Assembly (NCBI GenBank): GCA_008921705.1
Contig: VFFE01006040.1
Span: forward strand, 391,589-455,588
Source: Burhinus oedicnemus
Taxonomy: Eukaryota > Chordata > Aves > Charadriiformes > Burhinidae
Direction: 5' to 3'
Length of the DNA: 64,000 nucleotides
Part shown: positions 13,831 to 26,973 of the stretch, piece after piece
Numbering within the stretch: the first letter of the stretch is position 1
Layout: every line of letters starts with the position of its first letter
The notes under the pieces: generated by a model
The model's input: only the letters and a program-made list of their open reading frames with translations
Database searches by the model: none
What the model was told of the DNA's origin: nothing
Made by a program: the position numbers and the translations under genes

Positions 13831-14478
13831 CTTTCCCTGTTTAATGTAAGGAGAAGTGTAGGTCATTTCTTCTTATTGTTTTAGTCAAAGTTCTTGAAGG
13901 CGACGCATGCTCCTGGCAAACCAGCAGCCAGTTGAAGGCCAAATCTTTGGCTGGGGTAAAACCCTGGGAATGCCATACTTTGGGAAAAGGCTGTGGAAGG
14001 GGGTGGCTGAATGAAAGCCACGGACACTATAAGGTCACTTGGTCTGAGTGGGGTGGGAGGAGACCCGGTGTGATGAGCTCTCAGCTCTGCCAGGGGCTTG
14101 CCCTGTGCATCCCCCCCTTTTCCTCCACAATGATTCATGGCTCAGGTTCCCTCAGCCTGAATGGGGATTTCCTATAGGATGGTGCCCGGTGAGCCTCAAG
14201 GTTGAGAGGTCCCTCTGGACACCTCTGAGCATTTGGGTCTTCTATTTGGGACCCAACATTTACCTGTTTGCCCCTGCTGGATTGGCTCCTCTCCCACCCC
14301 AGGCTGCTCTGGGAAGCAGAAGTGTCAGATCTTGCCTCCAGGGCAGTGCTTCTCTGTCTCCCTGCCCTCACCTCAAGCCAAATCCCAGGTGTTGACATTG
14401 AGATAAGTTGAGAAATACAAATAATTCTAACGCTGGATGAATAGGGTTGTGTTCTCCAGATCAAGACCCCACTGTCAA

Positions 14479-14494
14479 GTGTGTGTGTGTGTGT
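14479..14494 (+). repeat. GT dinucleotide microsatellite
   Basis: Eight consecutive GT units followed by ACACAA. Confidence 0.85.
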
Positions 14495-14986
14495 ACACAA
14501 ACATAACTATATGTACTGAGATAGAGCTGGGGAGAAATTTGGGCAAGTTCAACAACCTGTAGTGACTGTACTGAGGGGAGGACAGTAGAGCAGGGTGGGA
14601 GGAGGCATGCAACAACGCTCATTGCAACTTCACAAAGTACACTTTTGTTGTCTTTTATTCTGAATCGATTCTCATTTGCAATGTCAACAGCTCTATCTAC
14701 TCCAGTGTGGAAACTGAAGGATAATTTAGGGTGAAACACAGCTGCCCTTGTATATAGGGGAAAAAATACGTAATAAAGATCTTCTTGTTAAAATGATGGT
14801 TAACAGTGTGCCGTCTGCCATGCAACTACACACTCTGCAATTTAACTTAAAACTGCATCAAAAGCTTGTGATGCCAAAGACCCACTCATCAATAGCGTCT
14901 CTTGTTAGATTTGTACAGCATAAGCACCAGTTATTATGCGAAATAGCTATGCAATTTTCTACAGCTACCAGCTGCTATTTATTTAA

Positions 14987-15331
<345 letters not shown>

Positions 15332-15463
15332 TAACAAGACTGGCCTTCCAGACCAAAGGGGGAATTTTTCAAGTAGGTCAGCACCAAATGTAGTGAAATG
15401 ACAAAGCAGTAGGCAAACATGGAAACATGGGTTGCAGAGTCTGTCCTGTGTGTCAGAGATTTC

Positions 15464-15552
15464 TTTTGTTGTTGTTTTTTGGTTTTGGGTTTTTTTTTGG
15501 TTGTTGTTGTTGTTTTGTTTTGTTTTGGGTTTTTTTGTTTGTTTGTTTTTGG
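15464..15552 (+). repeat. G/T-rich low-complexity block
   Basis: Runs of TTG, TTTTG, TTTG and poly-T with almost no A or C. Similar blocks occur at 37118-37176 and 43867-43920, all on the same strand as the gene. Confidence 0.8.
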
Positions 15553-15562
15553 TTGCATCTAT

Positions 15563-15668
15563 TCAGCACCCAAATTTCAGAATCTGATCTTTTCCAAATT
15601 GCCTTGGTTTTTGACTGTGCATGTAAAGGATGCTGCATGTTTTCTGAAGTGCTCAGCACCCAAATTTC
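15563..15668 (+). repeat. 16-bp direct repeat spaced 90 bp
   Basis: 'tcagcacccaaatttc' occurs at 15563-15578 and 15653-15668, followed by similar 'gatt/gatc...ttt' sequence. It looks like an old short duplication next to the G/T-rich block. Confidence 0.85.
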
Positions 15669-16702
15669 GGATTGGATTTCTTCTGTCTCTAGAGTGCTGA
15701 GCTCTCTAGGAGATCCATCTGTCCTTTGAATTGCCCTAAATGAAAGCAGAGCCCTTTTGGAAATCCATCTGCTTACTCGAGCCATGGACGAAAAGTCCTC
15801 TTTTGGCTCCAGCTGTGCCAGCTGAGGAAGTTGCTCTTCCCTGGATGCCACAGCTGCTTGTCTGTCCTCCCTGCTGGATGCTATTCTCTACCATGGACAT
15901 GCCAGCTAAGATGGTTGTCTTATTGCTCCCAAGTCTCCTTCAGTCCAAATAAGTTAATTTGAGTTAAACTGTTTAAATAATAGCTCTTTGCCAATCTCGT
16001 TTATTTTGCTGAAATGATTGAAGGAGAAATGGTGCAAGGCAATTTGTCTGGCTTTTCGGAAAGGACAGTAAACCCCAGCGAGGGTGGGGTGGGGGCACAT
16101 GGCTGGAAGCAGCCTGGGGGACAGTAATCTTTTCCATAAGATCAGCTGGTCCTGGAAGAGAACATCTGCTGGTGAGTGTAGGTGCTTAAAATGGGAGTTG
16201 TTGAGTGCAAATGTACTTTGAAAAGTCTGGATTTGATTAATGTTTTGTTTTGCTCTTTGTCCTCAAAGTTGATGACTACTACTGAAAAACAAAACAAAAA
16301 CAGAGGGCATTTCACTCCCATCTCCCTGTTCCAGCTTGATAGAATAGCTCTTTGTCTTCAAAGCTGTTTGTAATCCTAAATTCAATAGGTGCTTGCTCCC
16401 TCTAAGAGATGTGTACCCTCAGCTTCCATTGAAGTAGTTGAGTGTGGAAGGCACCAGTCCTATATGCTGGTTTGTTTCACAAATATTTGCCGAGGATCTG
16501 ATGAATAATTAAATAGATTTTTCCAAAGAGTTTGAAGAAACCAGATAAAATTTTCTCTGGGAAAGTGAATGCCGCTCAGAAAAATGTTAACTAGATGTTA
16601 AAAGAAATTATTAATACTGAGAAATGGGCAAATGTGTGGGTTTCTGCTACTCGGTAGATTCCTGTGGAAATAGTTTTCTATTCTGTTTATGCTTTCAAGC
16701 AT

Positions 16703-16826
16703 CAGTCCTGCAAGCACTTATGCATATATTTAAGATTATGCACACATATGGTCCTGTTGGGATCAATGAAGCTTCTTGTGTCAGTAAAGTTGAGGGTATT
16801 GATAAGTGTTTGCAGAATCAGGTCTG
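16703..16826. repeat. Fold-back dispersed-repeat relic, type 1, second copy
   Basis: Begins 'cagtcctgcaagcacttatg' and ends 'gataagtgtttgcagaatca', whose reverse complement (TGATTCTGCAAACACTTATC) mirrors the start. The centre holds 'tcctgttgggatcaatgaag', a decayed form of the CCCATTGACTTCAATGGG-type palindromic core I associate with these repeats. Confidence 0.55.
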
Positions 16827-17879
16827 TAGTTCACACTTACTAACCTAAAATTCTTAGCTCAGCAGCGTTTCTCATTATATAAACATAACTTACATCTGTA
16901 TTTATTTAGCTCTAACTTTTCATGTAGGCTAGGAGCAGTTTTCAGCCATAATTCATGTTACAGAATTTTTTTTCATCCTGCCAACAACCTAATTTAATAA
17001 ACAAACCACTGTCGTAATTTTTGCTGAATTTTTGTAAGGAATGTATGAGCTCTGTCTTTATTAATTAGCAGAAGGCAGAACATTACAAAAGGAAACTTCT
17101 CTCTGTTCAACTTTGTAATCTTTCCATTAAGTCTAGTCTTTCAAAAAAGCACTCCTATTGTTTACTTATATTCCTACTAAAGTAGATGCCATCTTTTCTT
17201 CCCCCCCGCTCCCCACAGTCTTCTCAGTGCATGCTGGTCAAGGCAATACTTACTTTCTCATACATAAATGTTCTCATTCGCATGCATGGTTTAATAGCAT
17301 CTCGTTTTACCACAGCTATCGTTCCCACTCCTGCTACCTGAGGGATTCTGTTAGCAAAAAGAAACAAAAAAAGATAATGCTATGCTTACAGATGTACACA
17401 AACCCTAGTTACTGTGCTAAGATTAAAAGTCAACATCTGCAAAATATCTCCACGTGTACTTTTTGTGGGAAAGGTCATTTTTCTAATCTACTTTCTCAGG
17501 CACCTCTCAAGCAACCTCCTAAAGCAACTGCTAGTAAATTCTTACTTTTGGATAGCAGCCTCCACACTACAAAATTGCACTCTTCCCAAAGGCTTGGTGG
17601 AGCCTTTCTTTTTAACCTAAATCCTTCAATTCAACTCTCCAGGAATTCTATGCATATTTGGGTCCAAGAGACAGGGAAAAAAAAATCATTAAAAAAATAA
17701 ATCCACTAACTATTTTAAATGTTGGTATTAGATGTCTAAAACACTTGACTGAATGAAAAAAAAAAATAGGAGAAGACTCAACTGGGCTTAATGCTATTGA
17801 ATTTTGGGCAACCACCACGAACCTTAGACCCGTTGGAACAGATAACATTTTTCTCCACTGAAATTAATTTTTACTTTTA

Positions 17880-17907
17880 GTTTGAGTCCCAAAGTAGGGA
17901 CTCAAAC
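17880..17907. repeat. Perfect inverted repeat, 11-bp arms, 6-nt loop
   Basis: 'gtttgagtccc' and 'gggactcaaac' flank 'aaagta'. The arms are perfectly complementary. Confidence 0.95.
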
Positions 17908-19099
17908 ATTTCTTTAGGTTTTGGGATTTTTGTCTTGGATAATATTTTCAAGTGTAAGTAGCAGAGACTGTTTGCCTTTGTTCTTTCCAGCTTTTCTGCC
18001 TCCCTTAGGGGAAGGGCAGATTGACCTGAACAGTATCTGTAAATGGTGAAATGGGAAGATAACATAGTCATGGCTAGTTTGTCTCTGGTGTATTGCTCTG
18101 GTGAGCAACTTCTGATCATAGGTTTTTAAATGCTGCGATGTAACTATAACATGCCCTTGACCAAATGTATTCCCGTGTACTTTTCCAGATCTTTAACTCT
18201 TTAACACAAATATTGGATCACGATACTGACTGTGTGAGGACTGGGGAAAGGGGTTTAGTTAGACAATATCCAGTTTATTTTTCCTTACAAACTTGTTTTG
18301 GTACATGCTGCTTTTAAACATAGAGTTGCAGAGACTTTGGGTGCCAAAAAGCTGGAAAGAAAGCTTTACCTCCCAAGCCACTCAGGAGCCTGGTGTCTCC
18401 ACATTCGGATTTTACCATCTCATTAGCAGGTAGCCTGGATTATTTTTGGGACATCCAACACATCGCTATTTATATCTTGCTTGTCAGACAGTAAAATTAA
18501 AGTTCCTTTTTGTAGCTGGTCTCTCTGAATATAACTAGGAACCTAGATCCTAGTTTTGTATCCACACACTGTCCTCCTTGAAACCAGCGGGTTAAGAAGC
18601 TCGTATTTCAAATAAATATATCTATCTTTCAAAAGTAATAGCTGGCAGAGGCCAATTATTTCGTACATCTCTGTGTGGTATAAATAGGGTAAGCCACAGT
18701 AATCTGTGGTTTTCAATAATTATCACTTTTTCATTCACAAATAGTTGAATACTCACTTGTTTTATATTTATGGTAAACCAGAAAACTGGTGTGGTTGACC
18801 TTTCTAAATTGTACATATGTAGTAAGATGTATAGTGAAGAGCCAATAGGCCCCAACCAGTAGAATATATTTCAGCTTGTAGTTCATCCCAGGGTGTCAAT
18901 TTTAAAAGCAAAATCTTTCCATTGCAATTTAAGTGACTAGCTTATGGAAGGGGGGAATTCTGACAGGGTTTGCAACAACCCTTTTCAAGTTTACCAGCAT
19001 GAAGTCCACCGCTGCAGATGTCTGCAAAGTTTCCAGTTAAAACTCTCATAGTGCTGCAAAGTAAAAATTCTTTTTTTCCCCCCAAATCTTTGAATGGCT

Positions 19100-19430
19100 T
19101 TACAAGAATGTAAAGCCAATTGCAGCATCAGTTTCTCTATTATTTTTCCTCACTGGCAGAATGCAATGCCCTCGAAAAATGATAGTCCCTGAGACCCTGT
19201 CAGTTTGCATGCTCTAACACTTTATTATCTAATGATCTAATATGCAACAAGGCAAAGAGGGGGTGCTTATCACCCTGACAGGATGCCTAAGAGAAGTGAC
19301 TAAATTACTTTATGTACCATTAGCGCTAGCTGCCACCGTGAACTCACTGTGAGCATTTATGCAAATATTCCTGAATACATTCAAGTGGCCTTGTCAGGAA
19401 GACGACTGACAAGCAGCTTAAATGCTTGGG
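19100..19430. promoter_or_regulatory. Candidate conserved noncoding element with octamer
   Basis: Repeat-free stretch with an octamer ATGCAAAT at 19359-19366, TGACAG near 19276 and GACTGACAAG near 19403. Inferred only from motif content and texture. Confidence 0.25.
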
Positions 19431-19468
19431 TTTTTAAAGGGACAGTTTTATTTCTTTTTCTTTTCCTT

Positions 19469-19491
19469 CTTCCTCCTCCTCCTCCTCCTCC
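19469..19491 (+). repeat. TCC trinucleotide microsatellite
   Basis: About seven TCC units in a longer pyrimidine-rich stretch starting near 19450. Confidence 0.8.
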
Positions 19492-22400
19492 ATAGGAGAG
19501 CACTGAAGAATTAGGTGATGGTGAGGTTTGCTGGTGATCTGGTTCTGAGTCAGCTCAACAGCAGCAGAAGATGAAAGATGCAGGGTAGAAATGGGGACAA
19601 ATTGTAAGACAATGTCAGAATTTGCTGATGGAAGCAGAGGGAACAATGATTTCTAAAGCAATGTCCCACCGTTATTTTAATATGAAATATACATAAATCT
19701 GTGTGTGTGTGTATCTAAACTAGGTCATTACATAGTAAAACCATTATTAGTGGCTGCCCTGTACTGGAAATGATAGTGCATGGCTGGATTATTTGATCAC
19801 TGTATTGTGGTACCTGAGACAGTCAAGCTTTTACAATGTTGTTTTAGTTCATGATAGTAATAAGCAATTCAGACCATTTGCTGTCTGCAGCCGCAAAACC
19901 TCCTACAGTAAATGAAAAGTAGTAGATGCTATGCCTCAGCTGGATACGTCAGGTAGATTCTCTCGTCAGCAGTGGGGCATTTAAAGAGCTTTTCTTGCCA
20001 GTCCTGCCCATCCTGGGCAATTTGAGAGCCCACAGTCACCACAGTAGGCACATTCACAAATTCTCCACTAAATCTTCAGATTTGAAAGCAAAAGCGATTG
20101 CAAGGCTGTGTCTTAGTTGATTAGATACTTTCTATTTATGTTAATAAAAAGGGAAGTTTTTCCCCACCTTATAAACTATTTTGAGAGGATAATCTTTAGA
20201 ATAAAGCTTTGAGACTGACTGCCTTTAAGTATCATTGTTACCTAGTCTGACTGTAACAGAATTGTTGAGAACAGTCATTGTATACCTTGAATTTAGCTGC
20301 ATGTGCTGGGCACACCAGTTGATTGCTGAAAGATGCTCAGATGTCTGACTTAGTGACCTGGTTCTTGTGCTGTAAGTGGCTTTGCCACAACATTAACTAC
20401 TACATTTTTGGTGATGTGGAGAGTCATGAAGAGGATGCCCCTATTGCTCCATTTTAACCATTTCAACCCTCAATCCCTTGGTGTTGCGTGTGTCCATGCT
20501 AGTTGATGAAATTGTTAATACAAGACAGAATACTGACTGAAGTGAAAAATATTAGCAAGTTGAGAAAGGTTAATCTTCAAAACTTGATACATACCCTTAG
20601 ATAGTATAGGTTCATGTTCTTAAACGAAGTTAGGGACTACTGCGTTCACAAACTGGCCAGGTTTAAACAAAGCAACTTTGTTTGACTTGCTTCATTTATG
20701 GGTGGAAGCACCTGTTATATCTTAGTGCTTCACTTAAGAATGTTTTTGTGATTATGTGAAAAATACAAACACACAAGCTTTTTCTGCACCATATTATTCT
20801 ATATAGAGAAATGCACTGGGCTTGATTTATTATTTAGAAGGAAAATATTGAAAAAAAATATTAGGATTCTACCACTCTACTTGAGGGGATCTTGTATGTT
20901 ATTCTGAGTTATGCCTGCTTTCTAATTTATTTTCTATGAGGGAAGAATACCTAGGGTTGTTGGACATCTCTATGCATACACAAGGGAAAAAATGTGACTT
21001 TCAGAACATTGCACAACATGGATAGTAATAACAGTAAGTGAGCCTTGATATACTGAAGGATTTCAAAACTTCAAGCTGGAAATCATTTTCTTTACGTTTG
21101 CCAAGTTGTCTTTTTCATATCAGTTCCTTCATAAATGCAGTGACTCATAAATTCAGGCAATTTTTTACATAATGGCTTGTTATGTGTTCTTGGAGCTTGA
21201 CCTCACCAAGAGTGTAATATTAACCTCTTCGCTGCCCTGTGGACTTACTGTATGTTTCTAATATAAGTGAGCACACCAGGGCTGGATTAGTCTGGTATGT
21301 GTACGCACATGGAGCTAGAGCATTTGCCCTTCTGAAGAGACAAAACATGGCCAGAAACTTAAGGTGCTTCACTTGAGAGAATTTGTAGATAAAGACTCCA
21401 ATATGTTCTCAACAAGATTTTAATTCTGGGGACCATTGAAATCAGTTGTCAAAACTGCGGCAGGTTCTCTGCAGGTTGCAAATGTTAAGTCAGGATGTGG
21501 TATCTTCCTAAAAAGTATAGAGCAGGTCAGGGAGAGGTTAAGGGTTTGAGTAATTCCTCACCTAGGAATTGGCGGGTGAGGTTCTCTGGTGGGTGCTATG
21601 CAGGATGCCAGGCTGTGCGATTGAAACATTCCCTTCTGGAGTAAAATCTTGGGACCCATCAGGTTAGGAAAACACAGCAGAGCTCAGATTCGTACAGCTG
21701 CAATTTAGGTAGACAAAACTGTGTTAAATAAATTATGCCCCACTGAATTATGCTGATGTCTCTTTTTAATCTTCACCAGAGCAGAGTAGCTGTCTGCAGG
21801 CCCAGACTCCTGCTTACTCTTTGGATATTACCGAGAATTTCACAAGAACTGGGTGGGTGGGTGGAGCTGCCCTTCTCACAGCCAGTCACATCAAACAGCA
21901 AGCAGAAAATCTTCTGTTTCTATTTGTCTAGGTCATAAATCAGCCATCAAGGAGAGGTACTCAAATGCCTGAATATCTGGCTGCAGCAATTTTCATCTTT
22001 CGAAATTTATTTTTAGTCTGAGGGTAAATGAAAACAAGATTTAAATTATTTTCTGGGAGGCAGATTTTTAATGGTTGATTTGGGCAAGGAGATTCCAGAA
22101 TTTCAGGTCTGCCATTAGGCTGTAGGTATTTTGTGAAGTTGGAGGTTTGAGTTTGTGATTTTTTTTTTTCATTATTAAAACATTATTTCATACCATATAT
22201 GTACTAAATCTGCTGCCACCGTGTTGCAGGAGACTTAAGAGATACCATTTGCAGTATTCTAGTCTTTAATAAAAAGGATTGCTGTTACATAATGCCCATG
22301 GAAATACTACCTGAAAAGTCAAGTTTGGATACTCTAGTTACCACAGTTAGAAAGGATTCCTGCTTGACAGTCACTTGTCAGGGATCTAGTGTCACGTCTA

Positions 22401-24574
22401 ATTGAAAAAGGGAAAAACGCTACAATGGAAGCAGGAGACACCTTGATTTTAAAAAGATAAGGTGTGGCAGTTTCTACCCATGAGCAGCTGCCCTTTATGT
22501 TTTTCAAATAAACGAAAAATAAAAGAGCCCTTCCCCCATAATATCTAAACAATGTCAAGCTGTGATATGTTGTTACCCTCTATTGTTAAGAGGATGTCAT
22601 GAATTCATGGAAAAATAGTACCTGGATGAAGACAGAGCACATTTTGTGAATTTCCTAGAGGAACTTTCAAAACTGTGCTCCCAACATTGCAAAAAGAAGA
22701 AAACACGGGGAAAACTGTCATTAAAATTTGATATAGATTTGTGTGAAAAAACTCTGTTTTGTTACAGCAAACAGATAAGGGAAAAAAGTTCAGATGGAAA
22801 TTCTCCCAACCACCATGAGTGTTGACTCTTACTTGGAGAGTTAGACCAACCGCTTTCTGAAGGTTTGAGGTTTCTCTCCAGACCTCAGAGGAATCAGAGT
22901 ACGGTTATGCAAGTAGAAAAACCTTAGCTACTCTGTTTGGCAGAAACTTCACAGCTACCAGTACAGGAGAACATTCAGTAGCACTCAAATAGGCAATGAA
23001 TATTCATAGATAATGAGCATTCATTACATTTCAATTTGCTTTGCTGGCCACCATGTCACTAACACAATGGCATCATAGGGGAGAAGAATGACATTAGGAT
23101 TAGAGAAATGTCTGAGAGATACTGCACCATATGGCAGTGAAGTTTTGCCAGACATTGTTTTTCCAACTTTCCAAAATGTGCACACCAGCAAATGACAAAA
23201 TATTATATTATTGTACTATGATTAATATTATTTCTGAACAAATTCATCTAACAACTTTTTTATCATAGGATGTCTTTATTGTTGTTGTGTTGCGAAAAGA
23301 TGTTGTTTCATTCCAGTCCCCTGCTGATTTGGGCAGAGTACAAAGCAAAAGGATTTTGTGAATTGTGGTTTGTAAATGAAGGCCAAGAACTAGTGATTTT
23401 TTGAGAACTCATCTGGATGTTGTAAAAGGTCATGATTATCAAAGAATGGTGTTCACAGCAGTTTGCAGGTATCTGGACACTTGCAAATGTTTCATATTAA
23501 GCACCCCAGTATTTAAATACCTCAAAGCAATCGGTGATTATGAAAGGTTCCCATGGAACTTATGTCCAAAGCTGTAAATCAGCTGAGTGCTAACAATCTC
23601 AGGGTTAAAGTTTTCTTTAGATGAAAATTTTCCACCAAATTGTCATTTAGCATATTCTGATTAGAAAACTCCGCAAACAACGCACTCAATGTTTTTTGCA
23701 TCTCAGGCTACACATCTTCTCACTGAACTGAGAGAAGACCAGTGTGAGTATTCAAGTCTCTCTCTTACTGTCCATTGTGGGGTGCCTGCCAAGTGTTTCC
23801 CCAGAAAAATGGTTATTTGACAAAGCTCCTCCATATCTGAGGAAACGAGTTAATAGCACAAACCAGGAAATTGATGCAGAAAATGGAACCTGCCAGGGTG
23901 GGATGTTTGGAGTGGTTATTGTAATCTGGGTTGCCATCTGAAAATTATTAATGTTAGTAGTAAGAAATAAAAATAAACTGCTAATAATTAATATTGGAAT
24001 GGGTACAGGCTTTGTGTTTGGCCCAAATCCAGAATACAAGATTTTCAGGACTGCGTGGCATTGCAAAATGTGTGCTTTCATTAAAGCCAGTAGTACAACT
24101 TCATAAAGTGTTTTTTAAAATCTTAGCCCAAACTGTTTGCTGAGCATAACCAGAAAGCTTTGTGTGTCACAATTAGTCCTTTCTGCTTCCCACCTTCATT
24201 CCATGAATTTACAGTTCTCTTTGTGACTAAACAAATCTTCAGCGTGAAAGCGACTGTAATGTAAGCAGTGCTGGTTTATGACCTTATTAAGCGAAGTGAA
24301 TAAGGTTAGGAAGTTTATTAAAAAGATCAAGAATAAAGTTTTATGAAAAACTTGTCTGAAATGTAGCAGTTTAAATTTATTTCTCAAAAGTAATTCAAAC
24401 ATTTAGATCTGCATGTTAAGGTACAAGGGCCACTGCGAGATGCTTAACAAGATACTGCCCTTCATGAAGTGCATGTTTAGAATTCTCTGAAATTCTGATC
24501 CATTTTTGTGAGTCAAGTGGTAACCCAAAAATGTAGGTACTCCAAAGCAATCTTTTTGGAAATTCTTGGACTTA

Positions 24575-24748
24575 AAGCCAGATTCTCAAAGCACCAAGGT
24601 GCCTAAAGCTGCAGGTAGGTGTTTAGTGGGATTTTTAAAACTTTGGCTACAGAATTTCTATGCCTGTCTGCCAGGTACTTTGAAAATTCCATTAAGTATG
24701 CTTACTGGAACCACTGGATAGCTGGGTGCTTCCAAAATTCTGGTCCCA
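24575..24748. repeat. Fold-back dispersed-repeat relic, type 2
   Basis: The left arm 'gccagattctcaaagcacca' mirrors the right arm 'gtgcttccaaaattctggtc' (reverse complement GACCAGAATTTTGGAAGCAC). The interior contains 'aggtgcctaaagctgcaggt'. This matches another old palindromic repeat I recall from sauropsid DNA (ends like CCAGATTTTCAAAGG, inside GCGCCTAA). A 'ttaggtgcct' piece near 63710 may be a fragment of the same family. Confidence 0.5.
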
Positions 24749-26379
24749 AATGCTGCAGGAACCTGGGTGCTTTTTACTGTACTACTGTTGACATGTCTGT
24801 TAGCAATGGAGAGTATAAGGAAATTTAAAATTAATTATGTTTGGTTAATACCATATCATTATGGTTTTGTAGAACTTTCTCAGAGGTTCTGTATCTGTCC
24901 CATGAAAAAGAAAAGCGCGTTTCCTGCAGAGGTCCCCGTTTGGGTTGTGAAATGGCAGCAGACGTGCTAGATCTCCCCTGCTGCTGGAGACTGAACAGAC
25001 AGCTCGCGTTGCTGGTTGCTGAAAATCTGTGCTTGCATATGGAATTCATAGGTTTGGTGTTACCTGATCTGCGCTGAGAGGGAAGGCCAGCACTTGGAGG
25101 TAAATTGCAGGCCTGACCGCAACGCTGCTCATCTTTCCAGCTGCAGCTTTGGTTTGCGGGTTGGGGTTTGAGGTCACAGCGCTGTGCCACAGTACGTTCA
25201 GGTGACAGCATCACTCAGCTTCCTGGGCTCTTTGAGGAGATGGAGAGAGGGGGAAAGATTTTTTTGTGACCAGGTTTGGCTCTCTGAGGTAAAGCAACAC
25301 TGATTAGGAGCTCTTTGGGGAAAATTATCCCCTTCCTGGGATTGTGACCTTGAAGGCGACAGCGAGTGCTGCCTCCTCGTTCAGCCCTGAGGCTGAGCAG
25401 AGGTGCCTGCTGGAAAGCCCCAGAGTCAGGTGCCTGTTCAATATCAGCTGCCAAATATTTTTTATGGGGTTGCTTCTGGCTGCTCTCTACCTATGATACC
25501 GTTTTGCTGAGGTCCCTTGGTACTTTCGGGAGCCAGCGCAGAACTCCTGGGTCTCCAGGCTTCCAGAGGTGTCTGCCCATGTCTGCTCATTGTATAGCAG
25601 AAAGAGGATCCTAATTTAGGCAGACTGACTCACACAGCCAGAGCTGCAGTCTGACTTTTTACATGCTGCAATGCCTTAGGTAGGTGGTCTGAATATGGCC
25701 CTAAATAAATAAATAAAAACATAGCACGACTTTATCAGACACATTGAAAGAACAACTTCTCTACGCGTTTGTAGGCTTGAGTCCAAAGTATTCGCTCCTC
25801 AGATTTTCAGCGTGCTGGTTTTATGTGGTGTCATTGCTGGACAGATACTGTGAACTATAAATACATTTTTATGCTTGTGTTTTTGCAAGTAAAGCCTAAA
25901 TGACTGGGAGGGGGTGCTTGACCCCGCAGTCAGCGCAGCACAAAGAACAGAGGAGGAACCAGTCTGAAAGACACTGCACAGGAGAGACAAGGGGGTCTCA
26001 GTCTTTGCAACACCGTCAGGGCTTCTGCTTGAAATGCAATTCAGGTTACGTCGCCTCCATTGCTGTCCCGCTGCCATCACAAACATGAGTATTATATTGC
26101 ATTCCTGAATCAAGCCTCCCAAATAATAATACTATTAATATCAATTGAATTATTTTGTTTATGTTTCTTATCCACCCTTCCCATCCCAGGTAGTCATTAG
26201 TTTTTAGTATATTTCTGGCCAGGACAGCAATTTAATTAAACCTTCTGATCGCTGGGATGCTTTTCTTATAGAAGAGCCAGATTCCCTACCTTCTCCCTTG
26301 GCCCAGGGCCTGGAAACCCGAGGCCATCCATCGGACCTTGGTCTCTCCGTTGGCAGCTCAGCGTAACCTGTCAAGGAAA

Positions 26380-26620
26380 CAGCCTGAGCACAATTTTTGC
26401 ACGTGATGAATATGGATCTTTGCTGCATCTGGCAGGCTGCAACAATGAATGCAAAAGACTGTCATTAATAGATAATAAAAGCAGAAAGCAACATTAAATG
26501 GGATAAGCTTTTCTTTTACTGGGACAGATTATTACTTTTTTGTTCTTGGCCTGTGACTAGATCGAGATGCAAATAACAGCTACCAACGCTGTGTGCACGC
26601 ATGTGTTTTGTTGTTGACTG
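26380..26620. promoter_or_regulatory. Candidate conserved noncoding element with octamer
   Basis: Contains ATGCAAAT at 26567-26574 and AT-rich homeodomain-like words (cattaatagataataaa) in unique-looking DNA. Inference only. Confidence 0.22.
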
Positions 26621-26950
26621 GTTTTTAATCTGGAATATTTAACCATGATATCTTCAAAGTGCGATTGTGTCATACATTCTCATACACTAATAGATTTCAA
26701 AGATGAAGAGCCTTGCTGCTTTATGTTTAGTCATGCCTTCATCTATAAATTTATGGCAGTATTATGGTTTAATGAATTGAACAAGTCCCAGAACAACAAC
26801 AAAAATGCTTTTTTGTTTGAATTTAGATATTGCATACTTTGTTCTTCAAACAAATAATAAAACCAATATGTTTCTTTAGTGGTAAACTTCAGGCTAACTT
26901 CATCTCACATTACTAATCAAGTACTCAAGGATATGTGGGTGCACATATAC

Positions 26951-26973
26951 ACATGTGTGTGTGCATGTGTGTG
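26951..26973 (+). repeat. Interrupted TG microsatellite
   Basis: 'acatgtgtgtgtgcatgtgt' then 'gtggt': alternating purine-pyrimidine sequence. Confidence 0.75.

Noticed and set aside
17158..17700. Longest open frame in the window, 180 codons on the + strand.
   Set aside because: No recognisable domain, no family resemblance and a biased composition (Ser, Lys, Leu, His) typical of chance reading of AT-rich intron DNA; it lies wholly inside an EBF1 intron.
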